DNA from: Arthrobacter nitroguajacolicus_D
Lineage (GTDB): Bacteria > Actinomycetota > Actinomycetes > Actinomycetales > Micrococcaceae
Direction of reading: 5' to 3'
DNA: 64,000 nucleotides
Assembly: GCF_031455195.1 (NCBI RefSeq)
Contig: NZ_JAVDSH010000001.1
Location: 682,001-746,000, forward strand
In this document: positions 44,233 to 53,000 of the stretch, one piece after another
Position numbering within the stretch: position 1 is the first letter of the stretch
Layout of the letters: each line of letters opens with the position of its first letter
Position numbers and translations under genes: made by a program
The notes under the pieces: model-generated
Databases searched by the model: none
What the model saw: only the letters and a program-made list of their open reading frames with translations
What the model was told of the DNA's origin: nothing

Positions 44233-44887
44233 GACTAAGGACGATGACGTGCTTTCGACGGGTGAGAAGCGAGCTGGCACGGCGAAGAGCCTGAGTGGTG
44301 CGACCTCAAGCCTCGGGGTCGGCTTGGGAGCTCAACGAGGCGTCCGATTCGCAGGTCCTCGCCTGTCTGCAGGGCTGTCTGCCTCAACCCGGACGAGTTC
44401 AAAATCCATGGCAGCGTGCTCGCGATCGGTCACCCAGGGCGCATCGTCGGCCCGGAGCCTAGGCTAGGAGGTTCCCCGGAGCGGCTCCGGGGTGGCGGAA
44501 TTCGCACGCCGCGCCGGCTTCCCTTGGATGGCCGCTGGCCGTTTCTTGTGCATACCGGAGCCGCTAGCGTGTGCGCGTATGTCCGGGTGCGAAAACGTGT
44601 GGGACGGCGGAAGCGCTAGGTCAGCCACTCCTCTAGCAACTGCAGTCCTGCAAGGCTCTGACATGGTCGACGTGGCGAGGGTTCCTACCCCGCGCCTCAT
44701 GAGCGTCGCAGCACCACGGACTTCTTTGTCCGGCGTTTGCGACCGCGGTGGTGCGGGTCCTGCTGGCAGGCCTGACGGAGGCCGAACGGCCGCCCGCTCC
44801 TCGACGACTGCACGACCTGAGGAATCCAGATCCCGGTACAAGCGTCCTGGTGGCCGAAGCCAATGAGCGCGATGCTGCTGTTCGTCC
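44233..44887. other. Intergenic stretch with one hairpin
   Basis: About 650 bases between convergent genes. Only a hairpin at 44474-44492 is notable. Short frames on both strands have no support. Confidence 0.45.
44474..44492. terminator. GC-rich hairpin, possible terminator
   Basis: CCCCGGAG and CTCCGGGG form an 8-bp perfect stem with a 3-base loop. It is far from either gene end, so its role is uncertain. Confidence 0.4.
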
Positions 44888-46378
44888 TCACCGGGCGGGC
44901 AGCGCCGGTACGTCCGTCATGCTCGCGGTTGGCTCGAATTCTGTTCCGCGCGCTGAGGAAAGCATCGCGCGGAAGTCCGCGACCGTCCCCGGCCAGACGA
45001 GAGTCAAGCGGCGCGAGCGTTCGTCAATGTACCAGCTGCGGCAACCGCCGGTGAGCCATGGTGTATCCGCCGCTCGCCCGTCGACCATCGCGGTGTATTC
45101 TCGTTCGGCTTCGGGCCGCACTCGGAGAACTCCTCCGTTTGAGCGGCGGCCTAGTGCGTCAGCGACGTACTCGGCCTGGGCCTCAAGTATGAGAACCGAC
45201 GACGTGTGCCCGAGCGACGCGTTCGGGCCGTTGAGCACGAACAGATTCGGGAAGCCCGCGATGACGGTGGAGGCGAACGAGGTCATGCCCTTAGCCCAGT
45301 GCTCCTCAAGGGTCACGCCATCCTCGCCGCGGACCAATCGGGCGTAAGGCTGGCGCGTCGTCTGGAACCCAGTGGCGAGAACGATCGCATCAATCGCGGA
45401 AAAGCGGGTTCCAGACGCCGCCACCAGATCATCCCCGTCAATGGCCGCCAGTGCACTCGGCTCTAGAGTGACCCGACCAGATGCGAAGGCGGGGTAAAAC
45501 TCATCCGAGAGCAGTACGCGCTTGCAGCCGAACGCATAGTCTGGTGTGAGCAGTTCGCGGAGCCGCAGGTCGGCGACCTGGGCTTCAAGATGCGCCCGCG
45601 CTTGCTGTGCTGCGTCAGCAGTTGCCGGGCCGCCCGACCGGGCCGCGAACCGGGCCTCACCCTCAGCGTGGAGCTGTGCGCGCAGCACAGCGAGCACCTC
45701 CGGATACTCCGCGAAGCGGGCCTTCTCGGCCTCGAGGTACGCCCGTCCGCCGCGCGGAACGATCCAGGGCGCGCTGCGTTGGAAAAGGGTGAGGTGGGAC
45801 GCCGTCCGCACGAGACTGGGCACGAGTTGGACAGCGCTCGCTCCCGAGCCAACGACTGCGACGTGCCTGTCTTCGAGGTCGGCGTCGTGGTTCCAGCGGG
45901 CGGAGTGGAAGATCGGACCGCGGAAGGCCTCGAGCCCCTCGATGGCCGGGATACGAGGCTCGGTCAGGCGCCCGCAAGCAAGGACGAGCACGTCGGCATC
46001 GACTTGGGCGGGCGCGGTGCCGCCAAAGTTCAGACGCCAGGACGCCGAATGCGAATCCCAATCCGCGCCCTGGAGCGGGGCGTCGAAAGTGACGCTGAGA
46101 CCCTCGCGCGCCGCGACACGCTCAAGATACGCTTGGATTTCGGCCCCCGGCGCGAACGTTGCAGACCAGCCCGGTTCGGGATGCCGCGCGAAGCCGTAAA
46201 GGTGCGATGGCACGTCACACGCAACTCCGGGATACGTATTGTCGCGCCAAGTGCCGCCGACGCGGTCGGAACGCTCGAACAAGGCGACCTCATGGCCGGC
46301 GTCCCGAAGCTCCATGGCCGCCGCGAGCCCCGCAAACCCGGCCCCGACAACCGCGACCTCGACCGCAAGACGGATCAT
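44888..46378 (-). CDS. Baeyer-Villiger-type flavin monooxygenase
   Basis: A 496-residue FAD/NADPH enzyme. The N-terminal FAD motif is VVGAGFAGLAAA (about 10-21), the Baeyer-Villiger fingerprint FxGxxxHxxxW is F152-x-G154-xxx-H158-xxx-W162 (FRGPIFHSARW), and the NADPH motif is VVGSGASAVQL. It would insert oxygen next to a carbonyl to form an ester or lactone. Its ATG overlaps the fbiC stop (ATGA), so the two are translationally coupled, an unusual pairing that suggests coexpression with F420 production. The substrate is unknown. Confidence 0.84.
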   Translation of the reverse strand: MIRLAVEVAVVGAGFAGLAAAMELRDAGHEVALFERSDRVGGTWRDNTYPGVACDVPSHLYGFARHPEPGWSATFAPGAEIQAYLERVAAREGLSVTFDAPLQGADWDSHSASWRLNFGGTAPAQVDADVLVLACGRLTEPRIPAIEGLEAFRGPIFHSARWNHDADLEDRHVAVVGSGASAVQLVPSLVRTASHLTLFQRSAPWIVPRGGRAYLEAEKARFAEYPEVLAVLRAQLHAEGEARFAARSGGPATADAAQQARAHLEAQVADLRLRELLTPDYAFGCKRVLLSDEFYPAFASGRVTLEPSALAAIDGDDLVAASGTRFSAIDAIVLATGFQTTRQPYARLVRGEDGVTLEEHWAKGMTSFASTVIAGFPNLFVLNGPNASLGHTSSVLILEAQAEYVADALGRRSNGGVLRVRPEAEREYTAMVDGRAADTPWLTGGCRSWYIDERSRRLTLVWPGTVADFRAMLSSARGTEFEPTASMTDVPALPAR

Positions 46379-48840
46379 GTCCTCCCCTCGCGATAGTCCG
46401 TCGCGCGCTCCCGGAGCGGTCGGAAGATCCGGCCGGTGCGCATCGCGGCTGCGGCGAACGGGAACTCGAGGCCCTGCTCTACACCTGTGTCGGGACGGAC
46501 ACGCCCGTCCATTAGCGTGCCGCCGAGATCGTCGCCACCAGCGCGCAACAGATGGATCGCAAGATCAACACCGTGCCGGGTCCATGGGATCTGGATGTGA
46601 CGGATGCTGCCCGCGAGGAAGAGCCGTGAGACCGCGACCATAGCGCGATGCTCGTCGACCGGCGCGCGTCCGTCGACCAACGGGACGCCGTAGCCGGGAA
46701 GCGGGATAGGGACGAACTCGGTGAAACCGCCGGTCGTGTCCTGGAGCGCGCGTAGGATGCGCAAGTGCGTGATGCGCTCGGAGGCGGTCTCGACGTGACC
46801 GTAGAAGAGCACCGAGCTCGAGCGCAGGCCCGCGCGATGCGCCGCCTTCACGATCTCTGTCCACCTCCCGATATCCAGGTCGGCCGGTGCGATCTCGGCG
46901 CGGACGCGCTCGCTCAGGACCTTGACACCTGTCCCTGGGATCGTTGAGATGCCGACGGCCTTTAGCGCCGCGAGAGCGTCGTTGAGGAGCAGCCCTGACC
47001 GGTCACAGAGATCGGCTATGTCCTGCGGCCGGTACGCGTGCAGGTGCAGATTTGGGGTCGCTTCAGCGATCGTGCGGGCGAGCTCGACGTAGAGGCTAGG
47101 ATCCTCCGATGCCGGCAGCGCGCCCTGCAAGCACATTTCGCTCGCTCCGAGGTCGACGGCGTCGCGTGCGATTGCGGCGGCCTCGAAGAGGCCGAACTCG
47201 GGGGGGCCGCTGGGCGTTGCACGCAGATGAGCCGAAGTCAGGTTTCGATTGCGGACCATGCTTACGGCCTCGCCGACGGTATACCGCCGGACCTCATCGG
47301 CCATGCCGATCATCGATTCGAGATCTGCCCCCGTCGCAGTGAGGAGAGCGATCCACTCCGAATCGTCGAGATCTGTGGGCCCTTGGGCCGCACGCTCAAC
47401 CAGCTTCCTCAGGCCGAGCCTTCCCGCTCCGGTATCGGAGTTGATTCCACTTGTACCGGACACGGGCGAAGATGTTGATCCGATCTTGCCGGCACCGCGA
47501 AACACTGGCGGAATAGGAGTCGCGTGGTGTCCGAGGTCCGCGGTGTGACCAGAGGCTGCGTTGGTGTTTGTAGTTCCCGAGACGGTGAGCTCGGGGCAGA
47601 CAGCAGCGAGCCCCGTCTCGGCGTCGGCGAGAGCCGCGACCGCGGTATGCAGCCCGGGGGCGATCCAGCGGTTGGCATCACGTACGTACTCGGGATGGGC
47701 AGTCAACCGCTCCTGAAGGCGGAAACCAGATGCTGCGGTAAGCGCCGCAAGGTCGTCGAGGTGCGGCCAAGGGCGTTCCGGGTTCACGTGGTCGGCAGTG
47801 AGCGGTGACACGCCTCCCCAGTCGTCGACGCCCGCGCGCACTAGAAGGTCGAGCTCGGAGGGATTGCTGAGGTTCGGCGGAGCCTGGATACGTGCATTTG
47901 GACCGAACACGAGCCGCGCCACCGCGACTGTAGCGATGTACTCAAAGAATGCGGCATCCGGAGCCGATCGCATCGCCGTCCCCGGCTTCGCCCGGAAGTT
48001 CTGCACGATAACTTCTTGTATATGCCTGTGCTTGGTCTGCAGATCGCGGAGCGCGACGAGCGACTCAGCTCGATCTCTGATTGTCTCGCCGATGCCGACA
48101 AGGATGCCGGTCGTGAACGGGATGCCGGCGGCCCCTGCATTCGCAATGACCTGCAGCCGCACCTCTGGGTTCTTGTCGGGCGAGCCGAAGTGTGCTCCCC
48201 CGGGCTCATCGAAAATCGCGCGTGAGGTCGTCTCGAGCATCATACCCATCGAGGGCGCCACGGGTCGCAGCATCTGCAGCTCGTCTGCGGTCATTACGCC
48301 GGGGTTGAGGTGCGCGAGCAGGCCGGTCTCGGCTGTGATCAGCCTCGCTGCATGCGCGACGTAGTCGAGGGTTGACGTGTAGCCGTGACGGTCAAGCCAC
48401 GCGCGCGCTTCGGGCCACCGGTTTTCGGGTCGGTCGCCGAGTGTCAGCAACGCCTCTTTGCAGCCGAGCGACTGCCCGGCGCGGACGACGCGAAGGATCT
48501 GCTCGTCCGACATGAACAGGGGTGAGCGTTTGAGTCGCAGCTGGCTGGGCGTATCGACGAAGACACAGTAGTGGCACCGGTCGCGGCAGAGGGTCGTAAG
48601 CGGTACGAAAACTTTACGTGAGTATGTAATGATGCCGGCGCGACCTGCGGACTCCAGTCCTTCGTCCCGCAGAGCGCCAGCGCGCGTAAGCAGAACCTCA
48701 AGGTCATCGCCTTGGGCGTTGAGGAGAGACTCAACTTCGTCGACGTTCATCTGAGGGTGAGGTGTCTGGAGGGGCCATGGAGCCGAGACGATCGCTGCTG
48801 ATACTTGATCAGTGCGGCCTGAATGTTGAATGCATTCCAT
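46375..48840 (-). CDS. fbiC: FbiC: fused CofG/CofH 7,8-didemethyl-8-hydroxy-5-deazariboflavin synthase, CofH half degenerate
   Basis: An 821-residue protein with ATG 48840 preceded by AAGGAG (a GTG at 48876 would add 12 residues). The N-terminal CofG half has the radical-SAM motif CRDRCHYC (Cys85, Cys89, Cys92). A Gly/Ser/Thr-rich linker of about 50 residues follows. The CofH half is recognisable (ATGADLESMIGMADEVRR, GISTIPGTGVKVL, GLRSSSVLFYGHVETASERI, GGFTEFVPIPLPG), but where family members have NxC(x3)C(x2)C the sequence reads NRNLTSAHLRATPSGPPEFG, with no cysteines and about 12 residues fewer. FbiC makes the F420 chromophore. With this loss the protein may be half-active or need another CofH. 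Confidence 0.88.
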   Translation of the reverse strand: MECIQHSGRTDQVSAAIVSAPWPLQTPHPQMNVDEVESLLNAQGDDLEVLLTRAGALRDEGLESAGRAGIITYSRKVFVPLTTLCRDRCHYCVFVDTPSQLRLKRSPLFMSDEQILRVVRAGQSLGCKEALLTLGDRPENRWPEARAWLDRHGYTSTLDYVAHAARLITAETGLLAHLNPGVMTADELQMLRPVAPSMGMMLETTSRAIFDEPGGAHFGSPDKNPEVRLQVIANAGAAGIPFTTGILVGIGETIRDRAESLVALRDLQTKHRHIQEVIVQNFRAKPGTAMRSAPDAAFFEYIATVAVARLVFGPNARIQAPPNLSNPSELDLLVRAGVDDWGGVSPLTADHVNPERPWPHLDDLAALTAASGFRLQERLTAHPEYVRDANRWIAPGLHTAVAALADAETGLAAVCPELTVSGTTNTNAASGHTADLGHHATPIPPVFRGAGKIGSTSSPVSGTSGINSDTGAGRLGLRKLVERAAQGPTDLDDSEWIALLTATGADLESMIGMADEVRRYTVGEAVSMVRNRNLTSAHLRATPSGPPEFGLFEAAAIARDAVDLGASEMCLQGALPASEDPSLYVELARTIAEATPNLHLHAYRPQDIADLCDRSGLLLNDALAALKAVGISTIPGTGVKVLSERVRAEIAPADLDIGRWTEIVKAAHRAGLRSSSVLFYGHVETASERITHLRILRALQDTTGGFTEFVPIPLPGYGVPLVDGRAPVDEHRAMVAVSRLFLAGSIRHIQIPWTRHGVDLAIHLLRAGGDDLGGTLMDGRVRPDTGVEQGLEFPFAAAAMRTGRIFRPLRERATDYREGRT

Positions 48841-49262
48841 CTCAAAAGGCTCCTTCGCCGTTCTCGGCCGCTGCACTGCAGATGCCTATATCTTGGTCAA
48901 TGCAGCACTAACAGCAATTCACGCCGATATGTGCATGGTCTCGCGACTGCAAGGTGACCAGAATCGATGCTGTCGCTCTGTTGTAGAACTTCTCAAAGAG
49001 ACACCGCCGCGACGGTTGCGCTTAGCCCAAAGGCGCGGTTTCCAAAGCCGAGTTTATCGATCGCGATCCCATCCCGCGACGGTGATCTTGTGGTTCGCCG
49101 TAAAGGATTCTTAATGTTGCCCGCCCCAATTGCAGAGGTCGCGAGTTCTGGGTCGTTGTATTCTGAGACACATTCCCCATGGTGGCGCCGCGGGCCGCCT
49201 CGTTAGCAGCTCCTTTCAGTGAAAGAGCAGTCACGACATGTCTCTGGGTTTGGAGTAACAGG
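48841..49262. promoter_or_regulatory. Divergent promoter region between fbiC and cofE
   Basis: These 422 bases carry promoters for both F420 transcription units. No copy of the 20-bp motif was found here. A GGAG site lies just before cofE. Confidence 0.45.
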
Positions 49263-50066
49263 ATGAACAATCGAGTACTGGTGTGGGCCCTGGCTGGCAT
49301 ACCCGAAGTGAAGCCTGGTTATGACCTGGCCCTCCTTATCGAAGACGCACTTCACGCCGACGGTGGGCTCTTGGTCGACGGTGACATCCTCGTGGTGACC
49401 TCGAAGATCGTGTCCAAAGCGGAGGGACGCATTGTCCAAGCCGCGGATCGAGAGGACGCGATCACTGCAGAGACCGTGCGGGTTGTCGCCACTGGTACCC
49501 GACCGGACGGTGGCGTGACTCGCATCGTGCAGAACCGGTTGGGCATCGTCGGGGCGGCCGCCGGGGTGGATTCCTCCAACACGGAAGAGGGCACGGTTCT
49601 GTTGCTGCCGCTCGATCCCGATGCCTCGGCGCGAGTGCTCGCTGGCGAGCTTCGCCGCTCGCTCGGCGTGCGCGTGGGTGTCGTCATCAGCGATACCTTG
49701 GGGCGCCCGTGGCGCGATGGGCAGACCGATGTCGCCATCGGTGCTGCAGGAGTGCGCGTCTTCGATAAGCTGCAGGGCCTGCGCGACAGCGCTGGAAGAA
49801 CTATGACGGTCACTCAGCCCTGTGTCGGTGATGAGCTCGCCGCGGCTGGCGACTTGGTCAAAGGGAAGCTGAGTAGGAGCCCTGTCGCCGTGGTGCGCGG
49901 AATGGGGCGACTGGTGGGCGAACTGGACCTGCCCGGTGCCGCGAGCATCGTGAGAGACGCCAAACGGGATCTGTTCCGAATCGGGACCGACGAGGCCCAT
50001 CGGGCTGGATATGAAGAAGGATTCGCGGCGGGATACGCCGCGGGACGAGGAGAGGATCAACGATGA
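49263..50066 (+). CDS. cofE: CofE-type F420-0:gamma-glutamyl ligase (FbiB N-terminal domain only)
   Basis: A 267-residue protein. It has the segments LLVDGDILVVTSKIVSKAEG (about 36-55), the conserved GIVGAAAGVDSSNTEEGTVL and VVISDTLGRPWRDGQTDVAIG. It adds glutamates to F420-0 using GTP. Mycobacterial FbiB has an additional C-terminal nitroreductase-like domain that reduces dehydro-F420; that domain is absent here, the protein ending after about 267 residues. Its stop overlaps the fgd start. GGAG upstream supports ATG 49263 over earlier in-frame starts. Confidence 0.9.
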   Translation: MNNRVLVWALAGIPEVKPGYDLALLIEDALHADGGLLVDGDILVVTSKIVSKAEGRIVQAADREDAITAETVRVVATGTRPDGGVTRIVQNRLGIVGAAAGVDSSNTEEGTVLLLPLDPDASARVLAGELRRSLGVRVGVVISDTLGRPWRDGQTDVAIGAAGVRVFDKLQGLRDSAGRTMTVTQPCVGDELAAAGDLVKGKLSRSPVAVVRGMGRLVGELDLPGAASIVRDAKRDLFRIGTDEAHRAGYEEGFAAGYAAGRGEDQR

Positions 50067-51079
50067 CTCTGACGCTGGGCTATAAGGCCTCCGCTGAACA
50101 GTTCGCTCCGCGAGAGCTTGTAGAGCTTGCGGTTGCCGCGGAAAGGCATGGGTTCGAATCGGTCGCCGTGAGTGACCATTTTCAACCTTGGCGGTACTCA
50201 GGGGGGCATGCGCCGTTCTCGATCGCGTGGGCGGCAGCGGTCGGTGAGCGGACGGAGCGGATCCGTATCGGGACTAGTGTGATGACCCCGACCTTCCGGT
50301 ATAACCCGGCTGTGATCGCCCAGGCGTTCGCGACGCTGGGATGCCTGAATCCCGATCGAGTGTTCCTCGGCGTGGGCACCGGAGAGGCGCTCAATGAGGT
50401 CGCCACCGGATTTCGCGGCGCGGGAGAGCAAGATTGGCCGGAGTTTCGCGAGCGATTCGCCCGACTTCGGGAGTCGATCCGGCTTATGCGGGAGCTGTGG
50501 ACCGGGGAGCGTACAAGCTTCGAGGGCGACTATTACTCGACGCATGGCGCGTCGATCTATGATGTTCCCGAACAGGGTATTCCGGTATATATCGCTGCGG
50601 CTGGTCCGCTGGTGGCGAAGTACGCCGGACGCGCGGGTGACGGTTTTATCTGTACGTCCGGGAAGGGGCGCGAGCTCTACGTCGATCAGCTGGTGCCAGC
50701 TGTGAGAGAGGGAGCCAAGGCATCTGGGCGGTCCTTCGAGCAAATCGATCGGATGATCGAGATCAAGATCTCTTACGATGAGAATGCAGAACGCGCGCTG
50801 GAGAACACTCGCTTCTGGTCGCCTTTGTCATTGTCTAAGGAGCAGAAGCACGACATCACCGACCCACTCGAAATGGAGAGGGCAGCGGATGCCCTTCCGA
50901 TCGAACAGGTAGCAAAGCGATGGATCGTCGGGACGGATCCTGACACCGTCGTTAGACAGATTAAGGACTACGTGGACTGGGGATTCAACCACCTCATCTT
51001 CCATGCTCCCGGCCACGATCAGGAGCGCTTCATGACCTTGTTCGAACGCGATCTTGAACCACGGCTACGCGCGCTGTGA
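50063..51079 (+). CDS. fgd: F420-dependent glucose-6-phosphate dehydrogenase
   Basis: A 338-residue LLM-class enzyme very close to mycobacterial FGD1 along its length: LGYKASAEQFAPRELVELAV at the N-terminus, VSDHFQPWR (His about 40), TPTFRYNPAVIAQAFAT, FLGVGTGEALNE, AKYAGRAGDGFICTSGKG and FWSPLSLSKEQKH. It oxidises glucose-6-phosphate to the lactone and reduces F420, supplying reducing power for F420 enzymes. It is coupled to cofE by an ATGA overlap, so synthesis and reduction of the cofactor are coexpressed. Confidence 0.93.
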   Translation: MTLTLGYKASAEQFAPRELVELAVAAERHGFESVAVSDHFQPWRYSGGHAPFSIAWAAAVGERTERIRIGTSVMTPTFRYNPAVIAQAFATLGCLNPDRVFLGVGTGEALNEVATGFRGAGEQDWPEFRERFARLRESIRLMRELWTGERTSFEGDYYSTHGASIYDVPEQGIPVYIAAAGPLVAKYAGRAGDGFICTSGKGRELYVDQLVPAVREGAKASGRSFEQIDRMIEIKISYDENAERALENTRFWSPLSLSKEQKHDITDPLEMERAADALPIEQVAKRWIVGTDPDTVVRQIKDYVDWGFNHLIFHAPGHDQERFMTLFERDLEPRLRAL

Positions 51080-51149
51080 ATGCACTTGCGAGACCTCTGA
51101 CCTGCCATGGCACTGGGACGACGAAACGACGTCCGGTAACGAGGGAACG

Positions 51150-52118
51150 ATGACTGAACGTGTAGTGGTCCTGGCGGGCGGCGTTGGTGGCTCACGTTTC
51201 GCCCTGGGCGTGCGCTCAGCGATGGGCGACGGCGCTGAACTTACGATCGTGGCCAACACCGGCGACGATCTGTGGCTCTCAGGCGTTCGGTTGCAGCCCG
51301 ACGTCGACTCGATCGTGTACGCGCTTGCAGGCGTCAATGACGCCGAGCGCGGATGGGGGCGTGCCGGCGAGAGCGAGCACGTCAGTGGCGAGTTGCGCAA
51401 GTGGGGCGCTGGCTGGCCGTGGTTCACCTTGGGAGACCTCGATCTAGGATTGCATCTGGCTCGCACCGGGTGGCTGCGGGAAGGTCTCACACCCACGCAA
51501 GTGATCGCTCGAATGGCTGAGAGGTGGCCACTCGGCGCGCGCGTCCTGCCGATGACCGACACAGAAGTAGACACTACCGTCACAGTGCGTAACGGTTCAT
51601 CGACGCGGACCATGCACTTCCAGGAGTGGTGGACCCGGCATCGGGCGACGCTCGAGCCCCTGCATTTCGACAATCCCGGAATCCGACAAGCGCTCCCTGC
51701 GCCGGGAGTCGCGGAGGCTATTGCAGCGGCCGATGTCGTGCTACTTGCGCCCTCCAACCCGGTAGTCTCGATCGGGCCGATCGTCGCTGTGCCGGGGATC
51801 GGTGACGCGCTGCGGATCACCTCTGCGCCGATTGTCGGCGTATCGCCGGTGATCGGCGGGCGCGTCGTGCGTGGAATGGCCGACATCTGCCTGGCAGCGA
51901 TCGGCGTGGCTACCGATGCCTCGGCCATCGCTTCGCACTACGGCTCTCGCGACCGTGGAGGTCTGGTCGACGCATGGCTTCTTGCGGAGGAGGATGCTGC
52001 GCTCGCACCGACCGTCGCAGCGGCTGGCATCCGAAGCATCGTGACGCCGTTGTGGATGCGTGATGAGCCTACGGCGAAGGCTCTCGCAGAGGCAGCGCTG
52101 GTGGCTGCTCGCGGCTGA
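51150..52118 (+). CDS. cofD: CofD/FbiA: phospholactyl/phosphoenolpyruvyl transferase forming F420-0
   Basis: A 322-residue protein starting with MTERVVVLAGGVGGSRFALG, then IVANTGDDLWLSGVRLQPDVD and the substrate segments TDTEVDTTV and LLAPSNPVVSIGPI. It transfers a phosphoenolpyruvyl or phospholactyl group from the CofC product to Fo. It has GAGGG ahead of the ATG. It is 70 bases downstream of fgd on the same strand and its end overlaps the convergent cofC by 50 bases. Confidence 0.92.
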   Translation: MTERVVVLAGGVGGSRFALGVRSAMGDGAELTIVANTGDDLWLSGVRLQPDVDSIVYALAGVNDAERGWGRAGESEHVSGELRKWGAGWPWFTLGDLDLGLHLARTGWLREGLTPTQVIARMAERWPLGARVLPMTDTEVDTTVTVRNGSSTRTMHFQEWWTRHRATLEPLHFDNPGIRQALPAPGVAEAIAAADVVLLAPSNPVVSIGPIVAVPGIGDALRITSAPIVGVSPVIGGRVVRGMADICLAAIGVATDASAIASHYGSRDRGGLVDAWLLAEEDAALAPTVAAAGIRSIVTPLWMRDEPTAKALAEAALVAARG

Positions 52119-52716
52119 CTCCGCGGCGATCAAGCAGCAGCGAGGAGCGCGGTCCCAGACCCAACGACGTCGCTGTGTCCAACTGATCGAATGTGTCCAC
52201 GTCCCGGCGCAGCGAAGAGTCGCGTGGGAGGGCAAGTTCAACGCATCCAAGCGCACGGTGGGCAGCCAAAGACCCTGCTCCGAACGCAGAAGCCCACCTA
52301 ACACCGGGTGCAGCAGTCACGAGCGTCGAGCCAGTCTCTTCGGCATCCGCAACCACGGCACGCTCGACGGCGGAAGCGGCTCGGAGTGCATCGCAGAGGT
52401 CGATGGGGTCCAGCGCTGGCAAGTCTCCGAGGAGCGCGGCTCGAGCCGGGGAAGTCGAAGCAGCGATCCCACGCCCGATTGCGGCGTTTAGCCCGGCACC
52501 CGGGTCTGAAACGACTCGGATGCCGAGAGGCAGCAACGAAATCAGGATCTCGTCATCGCTCACAACGATGACCTCCCTGACCAGCTCACAGGCCGCGGCG
52601 CTCTCGAGCGTGTCGAGAGCGAAGGCGCGTGCGAGAAATGGTCGGGCATCCCCGGCGTTCTTCAGCCGCGACTTGGCCCATAATGAGTGCTTGACGGGAA
52701 CGACGACACTCCACAT
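52069..52716 (-). CDS. cofC: CofC/FbiD: phosphoenolpyruvate or 2-phospholactate guanylyltransferase
   Basis: A 215-residue nucleotidyltransferase (MWSVVVPVKHSLWAKSRL; VIVVSDDEILISLLPLGIRV; DPGAGLNAAIGRGI; ALLGDLPAL). It activates phosphoenolpyruvate or phospholactate with GTP for CofD. The start is uncertain: ATG 52716 matches the family N-terminus; a TTG at 52746 would add 10 residues. It runs opposite to cofD with a 50-base overlap of the coding ends. With it the window holds genes for all steps from Fo to F420. Confidence 0.87.
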   Translation of the reverse strand: MWSVVVPVKHSLWAKSRLKNAGDARPFLARAFALDTLESAAACELVREVIVVSDDEILISLLPLGIRVVSDPGAGLNAAIGRGIAASTSPARAALLGDLPALDPIDLCDALRAASAVERAVVADAEETGSTLVTAAPGVRWASAFGAGSLAAHRALGCVELALPRDSSLRRDVDTFDQLDTATSLGLGPRSSLLLDRRGVSREQPPALPLREPSP

Positions 52717-53000
52717 GAACGGTGGCGCCGAATACCGAGTAATCAAAACTTCCGGCTTGACGGCCAGTTCGCACGGCGGGTTTCGCTCAACCCTGAGACG
52801 GCGATCAATGATGGCACCTCATGATTTAAAGATTGTCCCTTCCTCTGCTTCCCATAGGCCCATCATGGTTGATCGGATAGGGCGTCGGTTTTTGGTCCCC
52901 GTAACGGTATTCACTTTGATCATGGTTGAGATGTCGGTTCGACGTGCAGTGCGGCCGTCGCCGTACTGCACGTCGTAGACTCCGTCCTGGTCCGCTTCGA
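52717..53000. other. Intergenic region upstream of cofC
   Basis: It should carry the cofC promoter and includes the aldehyde dehydrogenase terminator at 52940-52975. No other feature was seen. Confidence 0.4.
52940..52975 (-). terminator. Terminator of the aldehyde dehydrogenase gene
   Basis: An 11-bp inverted repeat (CGACGTGCAGT and its complement) lies 25 bases beyond the aldehyde dehydrogenase stop on the minus strand. Confidence 0.6.

Noticed and set aside
45590..46396. Plus-strand frame opposite the Baeyer-Villiger monooxygenase
   Set aside because: Arg/Pro-rich shadow of the true minus-strand gene.
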